From Adiantum capillus-veneris (Eukaryota > Streptophyta > Polypodiopsida > Polypodiales > Pteridaceae): a stretch of 64,000 bases of DNA. Numbering within the stretch: position 1 is the stretch's first letter; each line of letters begins with the position of its first letter. A program made the translations under genes and the position numbers. The DNA lies in NCBI GenBank assembly GCA_014529385.2, contig CM043942.1, positions 50,296,774 through 50,360,773 of the forward strand. Direction: 5' to 3'. Of the stretch, positions 1 through 12,878 are shown piece by piece. The notes below the pieces were generated by a model. It made no database searches and was not told the DNA's origin. It saw nothing but the letters and a program-made list of their open reading frames with translations.

Positions 1-229
1 CCTAGAAAGTTAGAAAATCCTCCCAAAATACGCCAAAAAGTGACCAGCTAGAAAACAATCACAACAAGATCCAATTCAAAATCAATTATTAGTAACACCC
101 TGCAATTAAGGCTAATGTCACAAGCCAAAATCACTAATTGAGCCGCTTTTGGAAAAAATGAGCAAAATTTGAGTTGTAAAACTCAAGAGAGCTCAAATTT
201 TGGCCTAGAAAGTTAGAAAATCCTCCCAA
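1..229. repeat. 26-bp direct repeat pair
   Basis: The same 26 bases, beginning CCTAGAAAGTTAGAAAAT, occur at 1-26 and again at 204-229. The sequence between them is AT-rich and non-coding. The pair may be part of a longer tandem unit that starts before the window. Confidence 0.7.
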
Positions 230-1170
230 TTGTGTCCTAACCCCTTTTGTGGAAATCATCAGTATTCTAGCCAATTTTGGAACGTGTTGCTGCAGTTCAA
301 TCAAAGAATGCTAGAAGTTAGAAGTAAGAGTGTCGGCCAAAAATTGGAAAATCCAAAGCAGGAAAATCCCATTGGACAACATGAGACTTTGCTACGAGGA
401 AGTGATATAGATTGAGCCAACATGGACTTGAGTTGAATTAAGAGTTCAATCGTATCAAAAACAATTAGCAACAATAGCATGGAGCATAGCACAATAGAGC
501 AAATCTTACAGCTCCATGGCTATAGTAAAGACAAGGTTTCTTATGCTGATTTACAAGGCCATAGGTATTTGATGAGCAATAAAAGTAGCAAAGGAGCCAA
601 GATCCTATTGATTAGAGTGAAGCTAGATAAAGAGAACTCCTAGATGTTTACAAATTTTAGTGGAGCCACGTATTGCAACCTCAAAGATGAGGTGCAGAGA
701 TAGAAGTTTGCAAAATTGACCAAAGTGGTTATCCAAACATTTGCACAAGCCAACAGACCATACAATTGGTGTATATGTAATCATGATCATTATAAATGGA
801 CTACACTGGTCGAGTCTACAATGGAGAGCCACAATTGGAAGACCCAATACACTAGCCAATAGAAGTCAATCTTATCAAATAACCAAGCCAAATAGAGTAT
901 AGAGGTCAAGATGGAGCAGTCTACAACATGCTACTAAGTGTTTTGAAAGAGGATGGTGACAACTTAGCCAACGTAGAAGCAACAACTTCTCAGCAAGATC
1001 TTGAGATGGACAAGATAATTGAAGTACCACCAGTAATGGTGTACTACTCAGATTGTGGAATAATTGGTGGACATTTTCTAGAGGATTGTCCCAAGAATCC
1101 ATACAATAGGAACACAGTAAAGACAAAGCACAACATGAGTAAATGGGAAAGGCAAATTTTGATGTAAGTG
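230..1170 (+). pseudogene. retrotransposon gag-like relic with a degenerate zinc knuckle
   Basis: The region has short open stretches broken by stops. The reading frame at 928-1167 (79 codons, ATG start) contains an SDCGIIGGHFLEDCP segment. This resembles the second half of a retroviral-type CCHC zinc knuckle, but the first cysteine is replaced and there is one extra residue before the histidine. No capsid domain, protease or polymerase can be followed on either side. It is probably the tail of an old LTR-retrotransposon gag. The assignment rests on this one short motif. Confidence 0.35.
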
Positions 1171-1350
1171 CATCTAGCTTACCATTTTTGGTGCAATCAA
1201 ATGTTCTTGCATTAGCATGATTAGAAACACAAGTAAAAACACTTCAAGTTCAAAATCTACATGAAGATGCACAGGCACCTGAACAGCTTAAGTTGGAGCC
1301 CTTAAACAACAAATTCATGCATGAATTTAGTTAGACTCTTTAGTTATCAC

Positions 1351-1504
1351 TGGAGGTCAAAAATAGTGCTAGGCTCTCAAATGATCCTATATCCACAATG
1401 AGTAGTGTGAAATCATTTATGAGTCTAAGGTGGTCAAAAAGAGTTCTAGTCTTTCAAATGATCCTAATCCATAGCAAGTAGTGTGCAATCATTTATGATT
1501 CTAA
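1351..1504. repeat. imperfect tandem duplication, about 77-bp unit
   Basis: Two diverged copies lie head to tail (about 1351-1429 and 1430-1504). They share segments such as TCAAATGATCCTA and AATCATTTATGA. No coding content is visible. Confidence 0.6.
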
Positions 1505-3929
1505 GGGATATATCAAAGTGAATGCTACTAGCATTGTATGGCATACATAACTCCTATACACATTATGTAGATCAAGAAGGGAAATTGTACAAAAAGATTT
1601 GATCAGTGTTTGAGAGGTCTACATACCATCTCATAGAATTATACCCAATGATAGATCATGAATGATGGTTTATCTTTGAAGAAAGAATCTATCATAGCCC
1701 ATCCTCTCTAGAGCTAAATGACATTACTGCGTGAACCCAAAAATCTGTCCAAAGCCAAACTCTCACCCATCTCAAAAGTCAGGCTTCAACATTGTGATTA
1801 TACAAGTATATATTATGACCAAAATCCACATAGATATAGACAAGCATCTAAGATCTATGATTTCTTAGGTCTTGAAACCATAGAAGTTCATGTCATAAGA
1901 GACCCACGGGATAAACAATATCAAGGTAGCACCATTTTAGATGAAATAGGAAAATCTCGTTTTCCAAATGCTAAATTGATGTGTTAGGACCTTGCTATTC
2001 TACTATTTCTAATCTTAAATTTTCCTTAAGTTAGATAAGATATCATGATTCTAGCACCCAAATTGATCTTTCTATATTGGCTTTTGTAGGAGAACTTATG
2101 ATATAGATGCAAAAGGACTCATATCAAAGAAATGCTTTAAAACATCAATCAAAGCTCATAAAAATGGATTCTAAAAAAGATAAGGTGTCAAAACACACCA
2201 ACTAATGTGACTACTAAACAACTTAAGCTTTAATTATGACAACAAAAAATAAAATATCTAGACACCAAGAGCACCAACAACTCTTCTCATAAAATTTGTC
2301 ATTTTAATTGCAAGTAGGAGAAAACAACTAGTCTAAACTTTAAAACAGTATCAAGTTTCAACTACACTATAATATGCACAACCTTCAAATTAACATTTGA
2401 TAATTAAAAAACCTAAAGAATATTGTGGAGTAGCCTATGGCCCTAAGACCATAACTTGTCATCTATGGCACCTATAATACCATTTAGTGTCAAAGAACAT
2501 ATGTTTGTGCCAAAGAATCCATATTAACATGCCACATTTTCATCAATATATGATTTAAAACTTCAATAAAGCCTTTAACTAAACATGCTCCTGAAAACTT
2601 CAATACATGATTTAAATCCTCAATAAAGCTCTAGAGATGGTGTCTCAACAAAGAAGATGTTTAAAAACACCATTGATGTGACTAATAAGAAGCATATGAA
2701 TTGATTACAAAAAATATGTATATATGAATTGTACACAAAGATTGCGAACAAATAATTTTATAAAATTTATAGTCTTTATATCATGTACAAAAAAGTACTA
2801 AGTGCAAGGAGTATAGTATCCTCAAGATAGAGGGAGCTCAGCAAACACCATTTTTGTAGCACTATCAATTGTCGACATCATTTTGATAGTTTTTATCACC
2901 TCAAAAAAGATAATTACTAAGAAGAATATGATAAAAGCATCAAACAATTATATGCGCAATGTTACTTAAGTGAAAGGTGTCTCCTCACATAGGATGCACT
3001 TCATCAATCCAAAAATCCCAAATTTAATGATTTTTTGGAGCTATTTCTTAAATGATATTTTTTCTTTTGCTTGAAAGAAGTCGATAGATGATCAAATCAT
3101 TGTTCTATTTTGAATGAGATACTTAACTATAGAAGAAACTCTTATAATTTATAACATTATAATAGCAAAATATTTTTTAAATATGCCCTCAAATGACAAC
3201 AAAAATCAATTCAATAGTTTTAGTTAAGCTCACATCAAATCAAAATGTGTTTAACAAACAATAGAGCACAATCTACATATAAGACTTGTCTTTGAGGTCA
3301 TGGGATACCTTCTATAGTGAGTTCTAGTTAGAGCACATTTTTGTCTTGTGGCCTCCAGCTCATAGGGTTATGATACCATATGGTGTGGATATGTTGTCTT
3401 TCTATGGACCTAGGATCATAGGGTTATCTAATTCCAAATGACATAAATACTCTGTAAAATTCTCAAATATTTTTCTTTTTTCTTGGAAGGCTAAGGTCTT
3501 CCTTTATAGCTGTCAATAGATGGAGACTTATTGTGGCCTAAGAGAGTTATACTTTTCTTTGTAGTTTGAAACTAAGAGGCTTGTGCTTTTCATTATGTAG
3601 CTTAGAACTAAGCTCCCATGATGTAAAGACTAATAGCTTCTAATCTCAAGCCACACATGGTAAGTGATTTTTGAAATAACATAGGTCAACTTATGGCCTT
3701 GTGGTCATAGGATGTTGATGCCATAGGTGCAAATTACGCTGCTTCCTATGACTATAATTAATAAAATTATTGTAGAAGATGAGATCCTGGTCTTTGGCTT
3801 TATGGTCGTAGAGTTTTTTATGGAGAAACTAGTGTGGCCCATATGTGGGATCATACAGTGCTAATAGTATGGCTTCATATGGCCACACTTTGTTAAAGTG
3901 TGGCCAAAGATCAAACAAATCCCTATATG
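1505..3929. other. AT-rich intergenic DNA without a recognisable gene
   Basis: Only one open stretch reaches 89 codons (1718-1987, plus strand). It resembles no family I know and has no upstream signals or neighbours. The rest is stop-rich in all frames. I see nothing functional here. Confidence 0.5.
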
Positions 3930-4119
3930 ACCCTATGGACATAAGGTTCCATTTCTAAATAACATAAACGCACTTTAAGAATGTCAAAAATCCCTATGGC
4001 CATAAGATTCCATTTCTAAATAACATAAAGGCACTTTAAGAATGTCAAAAATCCCTATGATCCTATGGCCATAAGCTTCCACTTCTAAATACCATAAAGG
4101 CACTTTAAGAATGTCAAAA
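3930..4119. repeat. three-copy tandem repeat, unit about 55-70 bp
   Basis: Three consecutive copies of a unit containing CCCTATGG.CATAAG, TTCCA.TTCTAAATA.CATAAA and GCACTTTAAGAATGTCAAAAAT start near 3930, 3990 and 4052. The copies differ by a few substitutions and a short insertion in the third. Confidence 0.8.
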
Positions 4120-4404
4120 ATAAAGTTATTTGTCATGAAAGGCCCATGGTTTTGATTGAAGCTATTTATATAGGGATCTTAAGTGCCTAGTTGAAAACTT
4201 AGGATCTTAGGACACCTATTCTTGGACACCATTAGTAAGTATCTTGTGGAAGAACATAAGCCAATGTATTGTGTTATGTTCATAGGGTGTTGATACTATA
4301 AAATGAAAATCCCCTAAGCTCATAGAGTAACATATGGCCTTATAACCATGTAGATTTCCCTTGATAGTGCAATGGAAATAAATTTTAAAACAACAAACAT
4401 TTGA

Positions 4405-6060
4405 ATCTGTGAGGGTCATGCTAGGTACCGCCAGCTACAATGCCGTTCCTCAACTTCACTGCGATTCCTGACATCCGTCCCACTTGAGACCGACACCAAG
4501 ACAGGACTCCTCCTGCTCTTCAATGCCAACTCAAGGGGGTGTTAACATTCACTTCTCTCCTTTGGGGTTCCTTAGCCCAAAACACCTTTCCTTATCGGTT
4601 CCACTCACCATTCAAAGTCATCAGACTAAATTAGAACATCAGCCTTCCAGGGTCCACTGGTGGGAGTTCTCTAATTCATCCTTGGTTCAAGGCCACTGAT
4701 GTTTTTTTCCCGATTAGGACGGAGCACAGCCATCAAAGCATTCTCCTAAGATGAGTGTAATTACTAGCTATACGAAACCCTTCGTTCCCTAGTTTGAATT
4801 CGCACTCCATAAATTAGATTTCCCTTCCCTCAACTTGACTCAACTTACCAGACAACATAAAATTGGGTTCAACTTTCCGGCCAACAAATTAACCCTCCAA
4901 AATCCACCTCCCACTGAATCGTTTGATAAATGCACCTTTTGAAGGTAGTACTATGATACTAGAAACCAATATTCCAGTCATGTCGATCAAAGAATACATT
5001 TTAAGCATTTGAAAGCAACATGAAAACTGTTGCATACCCTTGCAAGTGTGCATTTATCAGGTTGTTCCCAACTTTATTCTTACTCCCTTGAATATTTTTA
5101 TTCCTTATTTCTTTAATAATATTAAAGATATCTAGTTATTCTTCAAGCATTCACATGTACTCTCCTAGGCATATCCCGATCCTCGTCCCAGGACTAGGAT
5201 ATCCTATCTCCTCTGCCACATGTTGAGGCAGCACCTTCACACAATTCCCATTTGGTTCTTTTGTTTGGGAAAGGCCTTTTAACAATCTACTTTAGGTTTC
5301 TTTTAAAAAAATGTCCGGAAGTAGAGTACTGTACGACTGATGTGAACAAGTACGGGATAGCCCATTTAGGTTCCTAGCCTTTCCAAGGTTCATTTGTACC
5401 AAACAATTTGAAAACAATTGTTCTTTAATTACTCACAACTCCCTTCCTTATCCGATCCATTCCCAGGATCCTTTCCTTCTTTCTTTATCCAGTCCCTCAA
5501 GGATCCATCTTCCTCCTTTTCCTGTCGGCATCAGGCCTACTCAGACTAGGCCGATTTCCAGACGTATCCGCGGGTCGCTATCACCCGCCGGTCGGGACTC
5601 ACTCCCATTCATTCCCCATTTCTAGGGCAGTGAATGATCTTGAGCTCAAAATATATACCAACGGTTCTCAGTCCTAGCCGAAAAGGACCATCCCCCGTTG
5701 TAACCCATAGGTAAACACCTGCGTCGGCCTTTCTTTCAAATAGTTAAGACAATTTAGACTCTTATGTTATGCAAGGGCTATCCACCTCTCTTCTTCTCGG
5801 TAAATTCATAATCCTAGGTTGAAATTTATACTAGATTCTTTGCATTGAAATCCGTTAGTTCCTATATCCTTTTAATGTCTATTCAAACAAGACCTTAAAA
5901 AGAAGCAACAAGTCTCTTGAGAGTGAAGGTTTTGTCTCGACGTAAGTTTCAAGTCAATCCCATCTTGGACGAATCCCATTGGGTTTCTCTTGCATCATTT
6001 GTAATCCATGGGGCATCTCCATGGAATCCGTGGGAGTTTTATGTTCAAGCAACACAGTCA
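4405..6060. other. block of distinct base composition, origin unknown
   Basis: From about 4405 the sequence becomes noticeably more GC-rich than either flank and rich in CCC and TCC runs, for example around 5540-5700 with GCGGGTCGCTATCACCCGCC. It returns to AT-rich sequence near 6060. The longest open stretch (4484-4699) matches no family I recognise. It could be an LTR or untranslated part of an unknown element, or an old organellar insertion. I cannot assign it. Confidence 0.4.
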
Positions 6061-8480
6061 TCACTTCTGTGAAGCTATCCCCTTACTCCCCCCTTCCCAA
6101 TCGCAAAACAAACTTGAAAGAAAGCAAACTTGAAGCAAACAAACTTGAGATGAGCGATGCATATGCACTCTACACTGCTATTTCTTGAGTTGTCGCTTCT
6201 CTCTTTAGAATGCATGGATTTAACTCTAAACGCAATTAATCTTAAACGTTCTTTGAGAGATTATGCAAGAGATGATGAGTGTTTATACATGAATAGGACT
6301 CGTTTATGAGTGATAGTGTTTCTAAAAAACATGACATTCCTAGAAGTGGGTGTGCTTGTGTAGGTGGAAAAATGTTTATGTTGTGAAAATTTACAAGTCC
6401 TTTTTGTATGATGGGATTTAGGTTTGCCTTTGTTGCTGTGGAGAGGATTAGTCACGTAGCTAGAAGAGGATTATGGTTTTGGGGTTTTCTGATTGAATAG
6501 GAGGGGAATAACTTCAAGTGGAATGAGTTTCCTCTTTCAAAATAAAACTCCTTGGATTATGATAAAGCTACCTTCGAAACTTAACTCTTCTTGAGAGAAT
6601 TATTTTTAACTTAGTTGTATCACTAAACAAATCTTACACACATGCTCTTTTTCCCTTAAAAGAAGAAAAATCCTAATCCCTTAATTATCTTGATTGCAAA
6701 TTTAAAGAAAAACTTATAATCCTTTCATAAGAGAATTTCTTTTTATAATTCCACTTTGAATAGTATGGTAAATTCCAAAGATTTCCAAAACTTAATTGGC
6801 CTTAATTTGGTGGCAATTATCTTGTGTATCTTTTAAAAATTGAAAGAATTTCTTGCGGGGGTTTAGGTGTACATATAGGTATTAATCATCCCCCGACATG
6901 CATGCTATTGAAATTAAGTAGGATCTCCAGTCACCTATGGTTAAAGAGAGTGCTTTTTACTCTCTCTATGGCATATTAGTGTGGTAATCTTAAGAACGGA
7001 ACTTGAAATTATATTGGCTTAGTGGGGGTTAGCAACATGGTTATTTAGAAAATTATTCATCCACACAAGGAGGAATCTTGCTTAAGAAACTCAAAAGCTT
7101 AAGTACAAATTGATTTAGAATGGGAAATAGCTCAATTGTGAAGACAATATGCAAAAACTTACTATGGTGTATGCGGTTTGTCTTCTCCTTGATTTTGGAA
7201 GAGTATGTGAAGTGTATGCTTGCTGTAGACGGCTCTCTCTCTACTTCTTCACTTCTCTTGAAGGCCACCAAATCGTTGCGTGAAATGAGAGGAGGAAGGA
7301 CATGAAGAAAATTCAAGCTATGGAAAGCTTGAATGTTAGGAGAGAGAAGTGGGAGAGCGTAATGACAAGCTTAATTAAGGTTATGGCCATGGTTCGATGG
7401 AGGTGTTCCTTGAGGGGGTCACTATGTGCAAATTGTGTATATCACGTGCGTTCAAACACTATTTTTAAAACTCCTTATCTGTGAATTTTCAACAAATAAA
7501 TTACACTTTTTCCTATTCAACCTATAAATATTTTTTCCAATTCCATTTCACGGTACACTTTTGTATGTGAAAATGTGAGAAAAAATAAAATTTAATGATC
7601 CCTTATGCTGCACTCGCGTGATAGTCACATAATTAATTTGTGAGGAATTGAGAAAAGTAAAGACTTTTTTTGGTCAAACATTGAAACTAGAGCATGTGTA
7701 GGCTTTAAACATTAGGGAAAACCAAACTATGAAACAGGATTTGCAAAAAGTTAAAATTTTGGAGAATTTTATCTTCGATGTGCCTAACATATATTCTCTA
7801 CCAAATGGGTGATATTGGCAAAATTTTCATTGGCGAAGCCTCACTTGAACATTATAGAGCTTTTGAGCAAGTTTTAACAACTTTGAAGCTGTGCAAAGAC
7901 TGGAAACACCAAAAGAGTTGGAAACCTCCAAAACTGGACAAAAGGGGTGATAAAACACTTACATACAATCAAAACTTTGTGAAATTGAGTGGAGAGACTT
8001 GAAATTACATGTGAAAACCCAAGTAAATCATGTTAGACAAAAATCTCTTGAAATAGTGAAGTTTTATCTTCGATGCAATGAAGATAAAAAGTTTATCAAA
8101 AGGGTGATTTTTTTATCTTGACACCAAGATTAGCTTTTTTGATCATAGGAACCCCATTCAAGTGCTAAAAGATTGATTTCATCTCTCAAAAAGGGTGAAG
8201 CCGTCTTTGGCATGCCTAAGATAGCTTGCACACAATTATTGGATTTTGGCTCATTGGGTGAATCTAGTGATTAGTGCTAGGAATTATCAAATACTTTATG
8301 ACTTTAGATTAACAATTGTGAAATCGCATATGGTTTGAAGTATTGGTGTGCAAGAAACCACGTCTTGTCTGAAAAGGGCAAGCCACAATGGTGAAAGCAC
8401 TATGTCTGAACCAAAAAGCATCTTTCCAAGTTTGAAGTATCAGTTTTGTCAATTCCTTGTGTTCATTTATGAGCTTGAGA
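6061..8480. other. intergenic DNA, no gene seen
   Basis: AT-rich with short, overlapping, unrelated open stretches of up to about 87 codons on both strands around 7050-7480. None shows a domain, codon bias or splice context that would support a gene. Confidence 0.5.
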
Positions 8481-8488
8481 TTTGGTAG

Positions 8489-9480
8489 GTGTTAGGTGAT
8501 CTCGGCACTTTGGTAGAAAATTTGAGAAGGGCATTCATCGATAAACTAGGGGAGACCTTTAATGACTATAGAGAAACAAGTCTAGACACTTTCTCCAGCT
8601 CAAGTTCCAAGATGTCTTCAATTTCAACCCAATTGAGGACTGAAACCTCACTCAGGTTCAAGAACATTCTGACCTTTTATAAGACTAACAAGCATGGGGC
8701 CCAAATTTATGTGGATCCTAATGGAGGAATATGTCGTAAGGGTAGATGACCATATTGTTGAGTTTGAAGAGGAGGTTAGACAGAAACAAGCAAGATACCT
8801 TCTACGTGGACCGAAACGGGCAAAATAAAAAATTCCTGACACCGTAGAGAAATGGGGATTGGAAGTTGATATTGTGATTCCAAAAATCACTGTGAAGGAA
8901 GAACCACCAATGTTAGAGGTAGAAGGATATTCCAAAATTACTGTGAAGAAAGAACCACCAATGTAAGAGTTAGAAGGATATGACTTGATAGAAACCAAAC
9001 CTCTAAAGCTTATACCTACCGACAACCCAAGGCTTGGAGTTTATTGTAAGAAGACACTAATGTTACGAACTTGATTTGGATTGCTCATGCCAAACCGCGA
9101 CAGCTAACATCCTTGAAAATCATGTATATTTTCAAGATCAAGGAGAAGGGCTTAACAGAACTTCCTATCCACCTCTTTAGGGATTGTTATAACAATAATT
9201 TTGTTATGATGACCCCATAAGAGATTGAATAGCCAAAATACTAGGGATATTCGATCTTAGAAGTCATTATGGGAACAATAACTGAAGCAAAATAGAACTT
9301 CGGGCCAAATGAGAGAGCCTATGGTAGCATGGTTAATCAAAGAGGAAGTACGAGCCAAGACAGTCACCTCAATGATGGAGATTGGGGCAGAGATGCAAAA
9401 ACCACCCTTAACTAGAGAAGAATGAGGGACACTAGGACAAGAAGAGGTCCACACAAGTCACACTTACCAAGCAACTAGAT
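8489..9480 (+). pseudogene. broken open frame of unknown family with an internal 54-bp duplication
   Basis: A plus-strand frame beginning near 8489 can be followed with stops and shifts to about 9480. It includes a charged segment near 8740-8820. At about 8881-8980 a 54-bp duplication encodes two copies of a lysine/glutamate/proline-rich peptide containing KEEPPM. I do not recognise the family. A retroelement gag or capsid-like protein is possible because of the charged composition and the nearby promoter-like site, but this is a guess. The frame is not intact. Confidence 0.3.
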
Positions 9481-9754
9481 TGAAGGCTTAATGGACGAGT
9501 TCCTTGTAGGCCTCCCAGGAAGAAGGTTCTAGATAAATGAAAAATGGTTTGGTGGACTAACATTGCTTAACTCATCATCGAGGATTGCTAAAATTTTGTA
9601 AATATTCCAAAATTCAAAGAAAAGGGGGAAGGAAATGTAGTAGACGATGGGACCAATCAAGGATTTAGACTGGTGGTTGGGCTATTAAGTTTCAAGGCTA
9701 GTTATTGCAGTAAATGATGCAATGGACAATCGATCAGAGACCCAATCTGACGGC

Positions 9755-9763
9755 TATAAATAG
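9755..9763 (+). promoter_or_regulatory. candidate TATA box (TATAAATAG)
   Basis: A consensus plant TATA element, TATAAATAG, sits in GGCTATAAATAGGACCCAC. A pyrimidine-rich stretch follows about 30 bases downstream (ACTTCTCCTTTG). No intact ORF follows, so it may be the promoter of a decayed retroelement. Confidence 0.35.
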
Positions 9764-9929
9764 GACCCACTAATCATTTTGCAAGGACTTCTCCTTTGAA
9801 AAAAAATTTCACTATCACTACTTAGTGTCTTAGATCTCTTCCAGCTCTTGTACTTTTATAACCTTAATCATTAAGCCCATGAGCAGACTTGGCTCATACT
9901 GTTGTACTTTGCTTACACTAATCTGAATA

Positions 9930-10060
9930 TATACTAGTTCTAGATTCTTGTCTAGTCTATATTTCAGTCCTAGTCTTTGCATTTCATTTCAATTCCAGTC
10001 TTGGCATTTCATTCCAGTGTATATTCCAATTTCAGTCTTTGCCTGATCTGATACATGAAA
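9930..10060. repeat. short imperfect repeats of a TTCCAGTC/TTTGCATTTCA-type motif
   Basis: Variants of TTCAGTC, TTCCAGT and GCATTTCATT alternate across this stretch, giving a low-complexity pyrimidine-rich tract. No coding sense is seen. Confidence 0.5.
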
Positions 10061-10208
10061 TCTTTAATCTGATCTGTGGCAACTCTAATTGACCAACCTA
10101 GAATAGCTATCATAAATTATTAGCTCATTCCAAGAAGTGTGTAGCATCAGTTTAGAACCAAAGGATGCTTTAATCTTTGCGCCCATCTTGAAAGTTGGCT
10201 GCCCTCAA

Positions 10209-10754
10209 GAATAGTCCAAAAGCACAACGGCCCTCTAGGTCAAAATGTTTAATATATTGCTAAACATTGTCACAATCATTACTTCTAGAGATGTTTTTGA
10301 ACATGTTGAACAAATTTTCTTTCCTTACTTTATCAACTTTGCAACAATGCTCACAACTCCGAAATCACGACAAATTTTTAATTAATTTGTGAACACGCAC
10401 ATATAAGAAAATGTCCTTGACAACACCATAGATATAACAAACTAAATTTTTTGTATTAATAGCAATTAAATATTCATCTCCTAGCTCAATGCTTGATCTA
10501 AAAATGCATATGCCATTTTTATAATCATTGATTTCAACTTAAAAACTTTCTTTAAAGACTTTCAAACAACCAATTTTTGCTTCTAAATTTAAATTAATAT
10601 TGAAATATGACTTCACTTTGAGTTTGAATGATGCAAACTAATGAATTTTCATTAGTGTTTTCATTTAAATATTTAGAGTTATCATCTTGTTTGCTTAAGT
10701 TGATGTGAATAACCATAGGGTTCACTTAGGTTGCCATCAATGTTAATGTGCTTT
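10209..10754. repeat. dispersed repeat family, copy A (left part, interrupted by the Ty3 element)
   Basis: This stretch is a clear paralogue of 20,556-21,064. Shared blocks include TCAAAATGTTTAAT, CATTGTCACAATC, AAAATGTCCTTGACAA and GATCTAAAAATGCATATGCC. The copy stops at the left edge of the Ty3 element and resumes at 16,376. It therefore existed before the insertion. Confidence 0.85.
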
Positions 10755-10868
10755 TGTAAGAACTAGGGAAGCTAGACCTGAGATCCTCCTCCCAACCCCC
10801 CATTATATAGGCGGGCTCCTAGCCCCTTGCCCTAGACGGATCCCTATCCACACTGTCTAGCCCGGACA
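10755..10868 (-). repeat. 3' LTR of the Ty3 element (shortened)
   Basis: 114 bp, matching the 5' LTR from its TGTAAGAACTAGGGAAGCTAG edge through CACACTGTCTAGCC, then ending CGGACA. Compared with the 185-bp copy at 16,191 it lacks about 70 bp near the U3 end. Confidence 0.85.
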
Positions 10869-10881
10869 TTACTCCCCCCTT
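10869..10881 (-). other. polypurine tract of the Ty3 element
   Basis: Directly inside the 3' LTR the minus strand reads AAGGGGGGAGTAA. This is the purine run expected for plus-strand DNA priming in LTR elements. Confidence 0.8.
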
Positions 10882-11115
10882 AAGAAGAGTTTTCGTCCCT
10901 GAAAACAAAAGTGGGAAACTTCTTCTTAAGAACACTAATGTTTTCCCAAGTGGCACCTTCTTCAGGTCAGTCTTTCCACTTGATCAAGGCTTGTTGTCGT
11001 ACGTGATGATGTGTACACAACTCATGATAATCCAGAACACGTTCAGGTTCATGCGGTAAGGTAGGAGGTTCAATGTAATCAACCAAAACCTATTGGTCAA
11101 TGACATTGTCATCCC
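10882..11115 (-). pseudogene. integrase C-terminal chromodomain-like segment
   Basis: The minus-strand translation contains a PPTLPHEPERVLDY block followed by ALIKWKD, a stop, then PEEGATWEN. This is the usual chromodomain core of plant chromoviruses (KWK..P..EATWE). The stop sits in the position normally held by a residue between KWK and PEE. The domain normally targets integration to modified chromatin. Confidence 0.75.
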
Positions 11116-12259
11116 CATGTAACCGTTTTTGTAGACGGCTTACATGAAACTACAGATGAATGCGAGAATGTGAAGGTAGTAATAGTTTGTAGGCACAATC
11201 AGCGACTCGCTTGAGTATTTTGAAAGGCCCACAATATCGGGAGATAATTTAGGTGTCGGTCTAGTTTTCAGACTTTCTGAATGTTCTGGCACATGTAAAA
11301 ATACTTCCTCCCCTTCTTCGAAGGTAACTTGTCGATGTTTCTCATTAGCGTATTTCTTGTACCGATCCTGTGCTTGCTGGACATTCTAACGAGAAAGTTT
11401 CAGCATATCCATGTGGTCTTGGAGAAAATCCTTAACCTGTTGGAGTTTTTCGGCTGCCAACCCCACCGTAACTGGTGACCTAGGTTGAAACCCATACATG
11501 AGCATGAAAGGACTAAAACCTGTTGTGACATGCTTAGCACTGTTGTAGGAAAACTCGAGAATAGGTAAGTATTCTTCCCAGTCTGACTGCTTTTTGCTGA
11601 CATATGCTCTTAGCATATCCTCTAGAACCCGGTTAACCCGTTTCGTTTGACCATCCGTTTTTGGATGATCAGTTGTAATGAGGTTTAGTTGTGTACCCAA
11701 TCGTTTAAATACAGCTCTCCAAAAGTGGCTGTTAAACTTGGGATCACGGTCGCTAACAATGTTACTTGGCAAACTATACAATTTGTATAGATTGTCCACA
11801 AATAACTTCGCTAGTTCTGGTGTCTCAATCGTTGATTTGGTCGGAATAAACTTACATAGTTTAGTCAACCTGTCTACGACCACCCATACTGAGTCATGAC
11901 CTCGTATAGTGGTTGGTAAACCTACAATAAAATCCATAGAGATACTATCCATTTTCCATTGGGAATCTCCAAAGGATGTAAGAGTCCTCCTGCTTTCAGG
12001 CGCTCTGAGTTGTTAACTTGACATTTTTGGCAGTGCAAGACATAAGCTTGAACAAAGCCATGTAGACCTGGCCAGTAAAATTGTCGTCGTACAAGAGAAT
12101 AAGTTTTCTAATCCCCGGGTGCCCTGCACTTGGACTATCATGACATTCATAAAGAATTTGGCACCGAATGTCTGTGTCCGTCGGTACACAAAACTCTCCC
12201 CTTGTGGAGTAGGTACCCATTGTCAATGGTAAAATGCTTCCATTGTTGTAGTTCCTCAC
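11116..12259 (-). pseudogene. pol: integrase of the Ty3 element
   Basis: The zinc-binding part is seen near 12,060-12,180 (ECHDSPSAGHPGIRKL on the minus strand). The catalytic core is open from 11,952 to 11,386 (188 codons). It contains MDFIVGLP, DRLTK, the IVSDRD block, and TDHPKTDGQTKRVNRVLEDMLR with the third acidic residue. This is the DDE integrase fold of Ty3/gypsy. After 11,386 the frame shifts but DRYKKYANEKHRQVTFEEG, the usual linker before the chromodomain, is still readable. In the reference pattern the third motif is NGQTE.; here it is DGQTK, so the catalytic glutamate neighbourhood is altered. Confidence 0.88.
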
Positions 12260-12260
12260 T

Positions 12261-12878
12261 TTATAAAGGAGAACTAGGTGTGGAGGTTAACTGTACACTA
12301 CCTTCATTGAAGTGAGAAGGATCCTTCTTTTGAACATGGCTCCACACTTTGGAATATGCTTCATCTTGCTCATATTTTCCCTTGAGAGAATCTAAAAATT
12401 CACTACAAAGTTCCGTGAACAAGAACGAATTGATCTCTGGCATTCGACTTAAAGCGTCTGCCACTACATTGTATCGGCCTTTGCGATACCTTAACTTGGC
12501 ATCATATTCCTGAAGGATCTCGGCCCACCTAGATTTTTGACCCTTTAAATCTGTTTGTTGTGTAAACCATTTGATGCTTTCATGGTCAAACACAATCTCA
12601 AACTGAGCACCATACAGATAATGTCACCATGTCTTTAAGGCAGACACTATTGCATAGAGTTCGCGTTCGTAAGCAGAATAGTTCTACTCAGCTGCATCAA
12701 GCTTCTTACTTTTAAATGCAATCGGTCGTCCGTCTGGTAACAGGACTGCTCCAATAGCACGATCACTGGCATCCGTTTCCAAAATGAATGGTTTCAAAGG
12801 ATCTACAATAGCCAGTATAGGAGCTGTAGCTAATGCATCCTTGAGCGTATCGAAACTATGCTGTTGAGCGGATCCCCA
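12261..12878 (-). pseudogene. pol: RNase H domain of the Ty3 element
   Basis: The minus strand reads ETDASDRAIGAVL, then a NYSAYERELYAIV block, then FDHESIKWF and RKGRYNVVADALSRMPE. These are the standard RNase H landmarks of Ty3/gypsy pol. At least three in-frame stops interrupt it, before WGS, before NYS, and between KTW and HYL. The last is a TGA where the family has arginine, consistent with C-to-T decay of a CGA codon. The 12,261-12,593 part is open for 110 codons. Confidence 0.85.

Noticed and set aside
4484..4699. 71-codon frame in the GC-richer block
   Set aside because: No recognisable family, no context and stops around it; not counted as a gene.
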